Assembly: GCA_900539095.1 (NCBI GenBank)
Contig: UQAR01000039.1
Location: 1 to 20,542, forward strand
Length of the DNA stretch: 20,542 nucleotides
Direction: 5' to 3'
Source of the DNA: an uncultured Ruminococcus sp.
Lineage (GTDB): Bacteria; Bacillota; Clostridia; Oscillospirales; Ruminococcaceae
In this document: positions 1-6,053 of the stretch, piece by piece
Layout: every line of letters starts with the position of its first letter
How positions within the stretch are numbered: the stretch's first letter is position 1
Position numbers and translations under genes: made by a program
The notes under the pieces: model-generated
Told to the model about the DNA's origin: nothing
Seen by the model: only the letters and a program-made list of their open reading frames with translations
Database searches by the model: none

Positions 1-94
1 GTTATATGTTATGATATATAATGAAAGTTATAAAATAAAACAATCTGCCTACCACATACATAAAAAAACACATAATCAACTACTTTAGAGCTGT

Positions 95-187
95 AAGCTC
101 GTACATATTATCAGGCACGATTTAAAACAACAGGATAACTATATCCTGTTGCCAAATCGTGAATCTGAAATATGTGCGAGCTTTTTT
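95..187 (+). terminator. 93-nt near-continuous hairpin with U-tract upstream of the RepA-like gene
   Basis: An imperfect palindrome builds one long stem. 95-109 pairs with 169-183 (15 bp with one G-T wobble), 111-114 with 165-168, 116-123 with 154-161 and 128-137 with 142-151, around a 4-nt loop (138-141). Six T residues (182-187) end it, as in an intrinsic terminator on the plus strand. The stem is about 37 bp, far longer than the other terminators in this window. It lies about 45 bases before the ribosome site of the RepA-like gene, so it could end an upstream transcript, act as an attenuator, or encode a structured RNA. Confidence 0.65.
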
Positions 188-233
188 GTTTGCATAAATT
201 ACATATATAATAACGGCAACTTGAAAATAGAAT

Positions 234-240
234 AGGAGGT
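234..240 (+). promoter_or_regulatory. Ribosome binding site fixing a GTG start
   Basis: AGGAGGT lies 8 bases before the GTG at 249. This supports GTG rather than the ATG at 285 as the start of the RepA-like protein. Confidence 0.8.
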
Positions 241-248
241 CTGGTAGC

Positions 249-1295
249 GTGAAAAAACTCATCACTCGATCCTGCGAAGAAATAATGACAACTGTGTACA
301 AGCCAATAGAGTTCGTTATAGACGGCTTGCTTGCACAAGGTCTGTATATTTTAGCAGGAGCACCAAAGGTCGGAAAGTCTTGGCTGGCACTTGATATGTG
401 CTTGTCAATAGCGAAAGGAGAAAGTGTTTTAGGTCAGAAAACATTGCAGGGCACGGCATTGTATTTGTGTTTAGAGGATAGCTACGTTCGTATTCAAAAT
501 CGCTTGTATGAAATAACTGATGTGCCAACTGAAAATTTGTACTTCTCTGTTATGTCTGAATCTATCGGCAACGGACTTGAAGAACAAATCGAAAGTTTTA
601 AAATTGAACATTGCGGTCTAAAAATTGTGTTCATTGACACTCTGCAAATGATTCGCAGCGATACTGATTCAAGCTATGGTTCAGATTACAAAGAGCTGTC
701 TGTGCTGAAAGCACTTGCTGACAAACTTGAAATCGCAATAATAGTTGTACATCACACTAGAAAATGCAAAGATATCGACCCGTTCAATATGATCTCGGGA
801 AGTACAGGAATCAGCGGTTGTGTTGACGGAAGTTTGGTGCTTATTGAAAACAAGCGTGGCAGTCGCAATGCTAAACTATTCTGTGTCGGTCGTGACATTG
901 AAAACGCAGAAATTAATTTGCAGTTCGATAGTGATTTGAAAAAGTGGGTCGTTACCGATGAGCCGACCGCTCCAAAAAGTAAGGACAACATTTTTCTTGC
1001 GGCATTGTATGTTTACATCAAAAAGAAAATTGATTTTTCAGGTACGGCGTCAGAACTTATAGAGAAACTGAAAAGTGTTTCTGATGAAACATTTTATCCC
1101 AACAGAGTAACAAGAGATCTGGTTCAGAACGGCTATACTCTCAGAAAGTATGGGATAGATTTTCAGTACAAGCGAACTAGAAACGGCAGGCTGATAATTC
1201 TTCATTACGACCGTGAGCGTGACAGTAGTGACAGTAAAAACACTAGCGAAATTACTGTCAACAAGCTGATTCAAAAAGTCTGCAAACCCTTGTAA
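249..1295 (+). CDS. RepA-like AAA/RecA-fold ATPase of the integrative element
   Basis: This is a 348-residue cytoplasmic NTPase of the RecA/DnaB-like class (AAA_25, RepA-type) often found on plasmids and integrative elements. The Walker A loop is at residues 37-44 (GAPKVGKS, with K43), and Walker B ends in VFID around D130. A paired histidine after a hydrophobic strand (H168-H169, in VVHHTRK) fits the RepA helicase pattern. The C-terminal 100 residues are basic and look like a DNA-binding or winged-helix tail. The family supplies replicative helicase or helicase-loading activity to plasmids and elements; a replication role here is inferred. The GTG start follows a strong AGGAGGT site. No relaxase or primase lies next to it. 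Downstream is a repeat-rich non-coding stretch that could be its DNA target. Confidence 0.85.
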   Translation: MKKLITRSCEEIMTTVYKPIEFVIDGLLAQGLYILAGAPKVGKSWLALDMCLSIAKGESVLGQKTLQGTALYLCLEDSYVRIQNRLYEITDVPTENLYFSVMSESIGNGLEEQIESFKIEHCGLKIVFIDTLQMIRSDTDSSYGSDYKELSVLKALADKLEIAIIVVHHTRKCKDIDPFNMISGSTGISGCVDGSLVLIENKRGSRNAKLFCVGRDIENAEINLQFDSDLKKWVVTDEPTAPKSKDNIFLAALYVYIKKKIDFSGTASELIEKLKSVSDETFYPNRVTRDLVQNGYTLRKYGIDFQYKRTRNGRLIILHYDRERDSSDSKNTSEITVNKLIQKVCKPL

Positions 1296-1880
1296 AATCT
1301 TGATTTACAGAGTGTGACGGTAAGATTCAAATAAAAGTTTTACTGTCAACCCCAATCAGCGAACGTTGGGCGATTTGTGGGCTTAAAAAATCAGTCGGGT
1401 AAGTTTAGCAAAGCCAAATGGAAACCCAACACAAGCGATTTGTGAGCCGATGTGGGCGATATTTTAAATAAGGTTAGCTTGTGCAAGTCGAACTCAACGA
1501 TTTGAGCAATTATGTACTTTTCACAATTCAGCAGCTAGAGCTATAACCACCAAAGCTAAATATTTCATTGCAAGTTAAAGTTTCGGGGTCGCAGCCCCCG
1601 AAACACTCACAGCGGACGAGCAAAGCTCGCCGCAAAAGTGCCGTAAATACGCAGTTTTAGAAAAGCCTTTGTGCATATTTTTTATGGGGTCAAGATACGG
1701 CTTTCAAAGAAAATTAGGGGTCGCAAGTTACAGAAATCGCACTCAAATGGCGTAAATACGAACTTTGCAATAGGTGTCATAGGACAATAAAATCATATAG
1801 AAACGAGGCGATAAAGCAAAATGTGCAAACTGATTAACACTATACAAAAAAGGCAAAAATCGTAATAAGGAGTGTTGCTT
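1296..1880. other. 585-bp gene-free stretch with hairpins and short repeats
   Basis: I see no credible coding frame here. The stretch holds two near-identical 13-mers (GCGATTTGTGRGC at 1370-1382 and 1435-1447) with a weaker third match near 1496. A CCCAA/TTGGG inverted repeat lies around 1351-1370. Two tandem GC-rich hairpins lie at 1580-1633. Two diverged repeat units start with GGGGTCGCA (1585 and 1717) and both contain ACTCA and GTAAATACG. Next to a RepA-like gene, this arrangement suggests a replication or transfer origin, or remains of deleted element DNA. That role is inferred. Confidence 0.5.
1580..1633. repeat. Two tandem GC-rich hairpins
   Basis: Hairpin one pairs GTTTCGGGG (1580-1588) with CCCCGAAAC (1596-1604). 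Hairpin two pairs GCGG and CGAGC (1612-1615, 1617-1621) with GCTCG and CCGC (1625-1633), with one bulged A and an AAA loop. Neither has a T-tract, so they do not look like ordinary terminators. Confidence 0.7.
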
Positions 1881-2087
1881 TTGCAGATAATAAAGAACGA
1901 AAAATCAGGCATCGCTCAGATCTGGCTGAGCAATGCAGAACAACAAAATGAGAGAGTTATGAATTTGGTTGAGTGCAAGATAAAGGAGCTTAGCGGTGAA
2001 AAATTCAAAGTTGCCGTGTTCCGCTCAGGCTCAAAAGATCTGTACGAATGTACCGAAAATCTTCTCCACCATAATCTCACTCTATGA
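1881..2087 (+). CDS. Small conserved mobile-element protein, function unknown
   Basis: This 68-residue soluble protein begins MQIIKNEKSGIAQIWLSNAE and contains KVAVFRSGSKDLYE near its end. From memory this pattern belongs to a family of short proteins carried on Clostridia integrative and conjugative elements, usually of similar length with the same IWL(T/S)NAE and VAVF.SG..DLYE blocks. No biochemical role is known to me. The TTG at 1881 is preferred because AAGGAG (1867-1872) lies 8 bases upstream; the in-frame GTG at 1872 overlaps that site and is too close. No signal peptide or membrane segment is visible. It lies between the repeat-rich region and the recombinase promoter, on the same strand. 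Confidence 0.6.
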   Translation: MQIIKNEKSGIAQIWLSNAEQQNERVMNLVECKIKELSGEKFKVAVFRSGSKDLYECTENLLHHNLTL

Positions 2088-2092
2088 CAGCG

Positions 2093-2111
2093 AGTGCACC
2101 TATGGTGCACT
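2093..2111. promoter_or_regulatory. Perfect 8-bp dyad between small ORF and recombinase promoter
   Basis: AGTGCACC (2093-2100) and GGTGCACT (2104-2111) are exact inverted repeats around TAT. There is no T-tract, and it lies about 40 bases upstream of the recombinase -35 box, so an operator or protein-binding site is as likely as a weak terminator. Confidence 0.5.
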
Positions 2112-2150
2112 TTACATACACTCCACCATTATTTTTATATCCTTTGCCTA

Positions 2151-2179
2151 TTGCCTTTTGGGCAAAGATGTGATACAAT
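2151..2179 (+). promoter_or_regulatory. Predicted sigma-A promoter of the recombinase gene
   Basis: TTGCCT (2151-2156) and TACAAT (2174-2179) are separated by 17 bases. The predicted start is about 100 bases before the recombinase ATG, leaving a leader that carries two ACAACATTGTA repeats. Confidence 0.55.
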
Positions 2180-2207
2180 ATTATTTATAATAAAATATAT
2201 AAAACTA

Positions 2208-2264
2208 ACAACATTGTATGTATCCGCAAGGGTAAGATCCATAATCAAAAGTGACAACATTGTA
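2208..2264. repeat. Two direct copies of the dyad ACAACATTGTA in the recombinase leader
   Basis: Copies lie at 2208-2218 and 2254-2264, 46 bases apart. Each is an inverted repeat ACAA-CA-TTGT. They lie between the promoter and the recombinase start, a good position for a repressor or for recombinase self-binding. A shortened copy (GACAACATTGAT) occurs inside the recombinase gene near 2631. Confidence 0.45.
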
Positions 2265-2291
2265 CCATATATCAAAGAAAGGGTGAAAGTT

Positions 2292-4496
2292 ATGAGCACA
2301 AAATACAGCATAGCAGGCTACTGCCGAATTTCTGTTGACGAGGAAATGGACAGGGACAACACCTCTATCGAGAACCAAAAAGCTATCATAACTGACTTTG
2401 TAAAACGAAAATTCCCCGACAGCACGCTTGAATTTTACGAAGATCGTGACCGTTCGGGATATACTTTTGAACAGCGTGAGGGCTATCAGGAACTGCGAAA
2501 GAAAATGCTGCGAATGGAATATGATATCCTTATCGTCAAAGACTTCTCAAGATTTTCACGCCGCAACAGCAAAGGTCTTGTAGAGCTTGAAGATCTCCGT
2601 GATGCCGGTATGAGGATCATCTCAATAGGTGACAACATTGATTATCCTACCTATGACGATTGGACAGCTATCCAATTTAGATTTCTCATTAACGAAATGC
2701 CCGTTACCGACACCTCAAAAAAAGTCAAGTCAGTAATAAAACGCCGTCAGGAAGAAGGCAAATGGATATGTGCCGTGCCTTATGGTTACGTTATGACCAA
2801 CAGCAAAACAATGAAATTTGATGTTGACGAGCCTGCCGCACAGGTGGTGCGTGATATTTTTGAAAAGTATAATGAGGGCTGGGGTTACAAAAAAATTGCG
2901 AATTACCTTACTGAAAAACATATCCCTACCCCTCGTATGTGTGAGAAGATGCGAAAAGAGGCGAACGGTGAAGAGTGCAAACGTGAGGCAAAACAAACTT
3001 GGAGTTTGGTAACTATCAGCGAAATATTGTCAAACGATTTCTATATAGGCACCCTCCGTCAAGGCAAATACCGCCGCAAAAGGATAAACGGCGATGAAGT
3101 CAAGCAACACGAGACTGACCACATTGTATTTGAAAACAACCACACGCCTATCGTGGATTACAAGGTGTTCGCATTGGCACAGGAGAATCTCAAAAAACGT
3201 ACCACATCTCACTATCGTGGTGTAAGAAAATACGAGAATGCTTATTCCGGATTTCTCTACTGCGGCGACTGCGGTTCACCAATGTTCTCAATGAGCAGAA
3301 ACGATATTGCCGCCGCTTATACCTGCGGAACATATCACAGACGAGGAACAAAAGGCTGTACATCACATCACACAAGGGTCGATATGCTTGATAAGCTGCT
3401 TAAAGAGTACATTCAAAAAGTCCGTGACAATTCTCAGGATATGATCAAACGTCTGCAAAACTCCATCGCTAAGGAACAGAATGAAAGCAAAAACAGCAAG
3501 TCAGTCGTGGAGCTGATAAAAGGACAGATCGAGGACGCAAAAGCTGAAATGAAAATGCTCACACGTCAGCAGACAAGAGATGTAATGCGTCACCCTGAGC
3601 GTACAGAGATCATTGAGGAAACCTACACCGAAATGATCGACGAGCTTACCTTGCGAATAGAGGGACTGAAAAACCAGTTGCAACTGGCGGTGGATAAAAA
3701 TAATGCCATAGTAAGAGTAAACCGAACCGCAAAAACCGTATTTGAAATTTTCGACAATATTTTGAATAAGCCTACCCTTGACAAAAATGACATAAATCTG
3801 ATAATCGACAAAATAACAGTTTATGAAGATCATATAGATATTCAGCTCAAAGCTGATATTGACTGCCTGCTAACATACGGTACACTTGACAAACCTGAGA
3901 GCGTATCAGCAATGGCAGATGTCAGCGAAAAAGCCGCCGAAAATTTTAATAAAGGCACTGAGAGCAAAAAGTCAGCCGGACAACTTGCCAATGCCATAAA
4001 AAACAGCAAAGGCAAGGTTCTTAGTGTCAACGTTATCAGTAACGGCGACCCCCTAGAGATCTACACCAACCCCGACGGCGAAGTCATCTTCAAAAAGTAT
4101 TCCGCAATAAACGAAATGTCCGAAGGAGCAGCCCAAGCCGCCGATGTCATATCAAAACTGGGCGGTGCACCCGCCGTGGTGTTCGATAAGGACCACGTTG
4201 TGGCAGTGTCAGGCGTGCCGAAAAAAGAGTATTCACAGCGTCGCCTCTCCCCTGCCCTCGAGGAACTGCTTGAAAGCCGTAAGTCATTCGACTATACCGA
4301 CGCAAACGCCGAACCCCTCAGAGCCGTGGAAGGCATCTCCGCCCACGCCCTCACCGTCGCACCTATCCTCACAAACGGCGATATCACAGGTGCCGTAGCC
4401 TTCATGGCGTCAGACGATAACGAGCATTGTACCGATAAACAGTCCATGCTCGCCAAAGCCGCCGCCATGTTTCTTGGCAAACAGATCGAAGAATAA
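2292..4496 (+). CDS. Large serine recombinase fused in frame to the C-terminal half of SpoVT
   Basis: This is a 734-residue fusion. Residues 1-150 are a resolvase catalytic domain, with nucleophile S14 in YCRISVDEE and the D84-x2-R87-x2-R90 motif. A Recombinase domain follows (about 155-300), then a zinc ribbon with C324, C327, C345 and C356, a coiled coil (about 370-500) and a C-terminal strand region to about 560. This is the TndX/TnpX-like architecture that catalyses excision and integration of Clostridia elements. From residue 585 the protein is the SpoVT C-terminal part. The ATG at 2292 is chosen because a purine-rich AAAGAAAGGG site precedes it and homology starts there; the frame stays open back to 2094, but that extension is not protein-like. 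A promoter is predicted at 2151-2179 and a terminator at 4503. After excision the recombinase tail must change, because the last 150 codons are host sequence. Confidence 0.9.
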   Translation: MSTKYSIAGYCRISVDEEMDRDNTSIENQKAIITDFVKRKFPDSTLEFYEDRDRSGYTFEQREGYQELRKKMLRMEYDILIVKDFSRFSRRNSKGLVELEDLRDAGMRIISIGDNIDYPTYDDWTAIQFRFLINEMPVTDTSKKVKSVIKRRQEEGKWICAVPYGYVMTNSKTMKFDVDEPAAQVVRDIFEKYNEGWGYKKIANYLTEKHIPTPRMCEKMRKEANGEECKREAKQTWSLVTISEILSNDFYIGTLRQGKYRRKRINGDEVKQHETDHIVFENNHTPIVDYKVFALAQENLKKRTTSHYRGVRKYENAYSGFLYCGDCGSPMFSMSRNDIAAAYTCGTYHRRGTKGCTSHHTRVDMLDKLLKEYIQKVRDNSQDMIKRLQNSIAKEQNESKNSKSVVELIKGQIEDAKAEMKMLTRQQTRDVMRHPERTEIIEETYTEMIDELTLRIEGLKNQLQLAVDKNNAIVRVNRTAKTVFEIFDNILNKPTLDKNDINLIIDKITVYEDHIDIQLKADIDCLLTYGTLDKPESVSAMADVSEKAAENFNKGTESKKSAGQLANAIKNSKGKVLSVNVISNGDPLEIYTNPDGEVIFKKYSAINEMSEGAAQAADVISKLGGAPAVVFDKDHVVAVSGVPKKEYSQRRLSPALEELLESRKSFDYTDANAEPLRAVEGISAHALTVAPILTNGDITGAVAFMASDDNEHCTDKQSMLAKAAAMFLGKQIEE
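4044..4496 (+). pseudogene. spoVT: 3' part of spoVT (stage V sporulation regulator), split by the element
   Basis: Residues 585-734 of the fusion ORF read GDPLEIYTNPDGEVIFKKYS, then VSGVPKKEY, VAPILTNGDITGAV and AAAMFLGKQIEE. These match in order the SpoVT blocks GDPLEIF.DRDGEVILKKYSPI, VSGSSKKDY, VGPIVANGDPIGAV and AAGFLARQMEQ. SpoVT is an AbrB-type DNA-binding regulator of late sporulation genes, with an N-terminal AbrB domain and a C-terminal GAF domain. B. subtilis SpoVT is 178 residues with GDPLEI starting at 31, and the 150 codons here cover everything from that point. The first 30 codons, the core of the DNA-binding domain, are missing and replaced by the recombinase. The frame is undamaged and the codons are richer in C than in the recombinase. 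Precise excision could rebuild spoVT if the 5' part lies at the other end of the element. Confidence 0.85.
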
Positions 4497-4502
4497 TATA
4501 AA

Positions 4503-4534
4503 GGACTGCCGCCTGACCGCAGCAGTCCTTTTTT
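4503..4534 (+). terminator. Intrinsic terminator after the spoVT 3' end
   Basis: GGACTGC (4503-4509) pairs with GCAGTCC (4522-4528), followed by six T residues. It begins 6 bases after the TAA and is probably the original spoVT terminator. Confidence 0.85.
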
Positions 4535-4547
4535 CTGTACTATTACA

Positions 4548-4973
4548 TTAACCGTAGCCCCACGTCATAAGTTTCCATTCGCCGCCCTCAGAACGTGCAA
4601 GCCACCATTGCCAATTAGTGTATTCAAAATCCTCATTCCAACCTTCACCACCGTCTTTCGGCGAGTGAAAATTGCTTGTAAATTCAATGCACTGAGTAAA
4701 TACCTCACCCTCGTCATGATTTTTCTTTAAATCATTCAGCCACTCGATGTTTTCCTCGTTGCAGCTATCATCTCCAGCGTAGGAAATAACGTGCATCTCG
4801 CAACCGTCCCAAGTGTCAAATTCCTTTAGTATAACATCAATAGCAGCGTCCATGTCCTCCTGCGTATAAATGTCCGAAGTACCATAGTCTATCCTCAAGT
4901 CCTTGACCGACCCACAGCCAACAAGACCTACCCCATAGACCACCGCCAAGAGTATCCCCAACACCTTTTTCAT
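4548..4973 (-). CDS. Small predicted lipoprotein, function unknown
   Basis: This 141-residue protein has a classic lipoprotein signal: two lysines, a hydrophobic stretch and a lipobox GLVGC with C20, so it should be exported and lipid-anchored on the outer face of the membrane. The mature part is acidic and rich in W, with blocks YTQEDMDAAIDVILKEF, WDGCEMHVISYAGDDSCNEE, CIEFTSNFHSPKDGG and a TNWQWWLARS...WKLMTWGYG end. I recall similar small lipoproteins in Ruminococcus and relatives but know no function for them. Two cysteines (in DGCEMH and DSCNEE) could form a disulfide. A GGGGGGA ribosome site precedes the ATG and a promoter lies at 5031-5059. It converges on the spoVT remnant. Confidence 0.85.
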   Translation of the reverse strand: MKKVLGILLAVVYGVGLVGCGSVKDLRIDYGTSDIYTQEDMDAAIDVILKEFDTWDGCEMHVISYAGDDSCNEENIEWLNDLKKNHDEGEVFTQCIEFTSNFHSPKDGGEGWNEDFEYTNWQWWLARSEGGEWKLMTWGYG

Positions 4974-5030
4974 AATGTCCCCCCTAATCTCTCACCCGTC
5001 ATCACCTTAAAGCCGGTATATCTTATGAGC

Positions 5031-5059
5031 ATTGTATCACACTCTACCGATATAGTCAA
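5031..5059 (-). promoter_or_regulatory. Predicted promoter of the small lipoprotein gene
   Basis: On the minus strand TTGACT (5059-5054) and TACAAT (5036-5031) are 17 bases apart, about 58 bases before the lipoprotein ATG. Confidence 0.7.
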
Positions 5060-5207
5060 GTATAAGTCTATTAACACACATAAATAAGCAGCCAAAACAG
5101 CTTGATAAAAAGCTCTTCCCTCATATCCTACCACCACGATATTTAGGTTAGTTGCAGCTAATGCCAAATGCAGATATTATACTATACAGTGGCATTGTCA
5201 AGCGGAC

Positions 5208-5248
5208 AAAAAAAATAACCCTCCGACTCAAACAAATGAATCGGAGGG
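5208..5248 (-). terminator. Intrinsic terminator of tRNA-Thr
   Basis: On the minus strand CCCTCCGA (5248-5241) pairs with TCGGAGGG (5226-5219), followed by a T-rich run (5218-5208). It starts 24 bases after the tRNA 3' end. Confidence 0.85.
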
Positions 5249-5271
5249 CGAATTGCGAACCGCCGCTGAGG

Positions 5272-5347
5272 TGGAGCTAGTAGTCGGACTCGAACCGACG
5301 ACCTGCTCATTACGAATGAGCTGCTCTACCAACTGAGCCATACTAGC
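5272..5347 (-). tRNA. tRNA-Thr (anticodon CGT)
   Basis: The cloverleaf is complete. The 7-bp acceptor stem pairs GCTAGTA with TACTAGC, the D-arm contains TTGGTAGAGC, and the anticodon stem GCTCA/TGAGC has loop TTCGTAA. The T-arm has GTTCGAGTC. Anticodon CGT reads ACG threonine codons. The CCA end is encoded (5274-5272). A perfect consensus promoter and an intrinsic terminator flank it, so it is a single-gene transcription unit. Confidence 0.97.
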
Positions 5348-5362
5348 ACATCAGACCTAGAT

Positions 5363-5391
5363 ATTATACACCAAAATCGCATCTTTGTCAA
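5363..5391 (-). promoter_or_regulatory. Perfect consensus promoter of tRNA-Thr
   Basis: On the minus strand TTGACA (5391-5386) and TATAAT (5368-5363) are exactly consensus with a 17-base spacer. The start would fall about 10 bases before the tRNA. Confidence 0.9.
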
Positions 5392-5525
5392 CACCTAAAA
5401 AAGTTAATTTTTCAAAAGCCGCCCCACCGTCATATAATATGACCAAGCTGAATATATTGTCTAAAATGAATACGTTTTCTGACTTCACCGTGATTTTGCA
5501 CAATAAAACTCCGCAAAAACCAACG

Positions 5526-5535
5526 TAAACGTTTC
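5526..5535. promoter_or_regulatory. LacI-type operator 1 (distal)
   Basis: GTAAACGTTTCA is centred on CG at 5530-5531 and is a near-perfect palindrome typical of LacI/GalR or CcpA-class sites. It lies about 450 bases upstream of the predicted transcription start. Confidence 0.55.
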
Positions 5536-5659
5536 AAAAATGTCTTCTAAAACGCCGTTTTCCCGTGTTTTAGACTCTCTCCACTATCATATGTTCACAT
5601 CAAGATAATATTTTAACAAATTGCCCTCACCAACTTACCACATATACAAAAGCCATGCG

Positions 5660-5669
5660 AAAACGTTTA
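5660..5669. promoter_or_regulatory. LacI-type operator 2 (distal)
   Basis: GAAAACGTTTAAA is centred on CG at 5664-5665, 134 bases from operator 1 and 319 bases from operator 3. It may act in DNA looping. Confidence 0.55.
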
Positions 5670-5939
5670 AATAAATCCCACCGTACACGCTTTTTGTAAT
5701 TTCATATAACATGATCTTTGTCAAGCAGAAAGTTTATATACATTTTTCACATATCAGCATTGCCGCCTAGCATATAACATACCAATATCCAATGCAAATT
5801 TAGTGCTACTTCCCTATCCTTTGTAACAATTCGATTACAATCAGCCGGTGAGCATTGTCAAAGTGTACAAAAGTAAAGTTGAAAAATTGGCTAAACCTCC
5901 ATAATTTATTACAGCAAGCATAAAAATGCGAAAAAAGAC

Positions 5940-5968
5940 TTGAAATTATGCCGAGAATATTGTATATT
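5940..5968 (+). promoter_or_regulatory. Predicted promoter of the LacI gene and possibly the sugar operon
   Basis: TTGAAA (5940-5945) and TATATT (5963-5968) are separated by 17 bases. The predicted start near 5975 touches operator 3, so a bound LacI protein would block initiation. Confidence 0.65.
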
Positions 5969-5977
5969 TTTATTAAC

Positions 5978-5989
5978 GGAAACGTTTGA
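5978..5989. promoter_or_regulatory. LacI-type operator 3 overlapping the transcription start
   Basis: GGAAACGTTTGA is centred at 5983-5984, immediately after the predicted -10 box, the standard position for repression. Confidence 0.7.
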
Positions 5990-6016
5990 AATAAGTTTTC
6001 ATGGAAAACATCAAGC

Positions 6017-6028
6017 GTAAACGTTTAA
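6017..6028. promoter_or_regulatory. LacI-type operator 4 in the leader
   Basis: GTAAACGTTTAA is centred at 6022-6023, 39 bases after operator 3 and about 30 bases before the TTG start of the LacI gene. Confidence 0.65.
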
Positions 6029-6053
6029 AATCTACGGAAAGGCGGAAATATCA

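Larger units (their letters stand above)
1..4046 (+). mobile_element. Right-hand part of an integrative element inserted in spoVT
   Basis: This segment contains a RepA-like ATPase, a non-coding stretch with hairpins and short repeats, a small element-type protein and a large serine recombinase, all on the plus strand. The recombinase lies at the right edge, the usual place for an element integrase next to its attachment site. At about 4044 the sequence changes in frame into the 3' part of spoVT, which marks the right junction (attR). The left junction, the spoVT 5' part and any relaxase or transfer genes are not present, so the element continues left of base 1. The exact crossover bases cannot be fixed without attL or an empty-site genome. 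It could be a mobilisable element (IME) or a larger conjugative one. Confidence 0.75.
5392..6053. other. Long regulatory region upstream of the LacI gene, no coding gene
   Basis: No credible ORF is present. The region carries four AAACGTTT operators (5527, 5661, 5980 and 6019), an 8-bp inverted repeat TCTAAAAC/GTTTTAGA at 5546-5574 without a T-tract, and a sigma-A promoter at 5940-5968. The rest is AT-rich. Its length of about 660 bases before a TTG start is more than a simple autoregulated gene needs. Confidence 0.6.

Noticed and set aside
1350..1770. CRISPR array
   Set aside because: The repeats are few, short, diverged and irregularly spaced, with no cas genes.
2094..2291. 66-codon N-terminal extension of the recombinase frame
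   Set aside because: It has no ribosome site, covers the predicted promoter and repeats, and its translation is not protein-like; the catalytic domain begins right after the ATG at 2292.
4970..5167. 65-codon minus-strand frame upstream of the lipoprotein
   Set aside because: It spans the lipoprotein promoter, has no ribosome site and resembles no family.
5272..5347. tRNA-Thr as attachment site of the integrative element
   Set aside because: The element junction is in spoVT, about 1.2 kb away, and no duplicate of the tRNA 3' end is seen in the window.
5526..6028. AAACGTTT sites as CcpA cre boxes
   Set aside because: The flanks fit the cre consensus poorly (outer TG...CA missing in most), and position over the LacI promoter fits self-control better; CcpA binding cannot be excluded.
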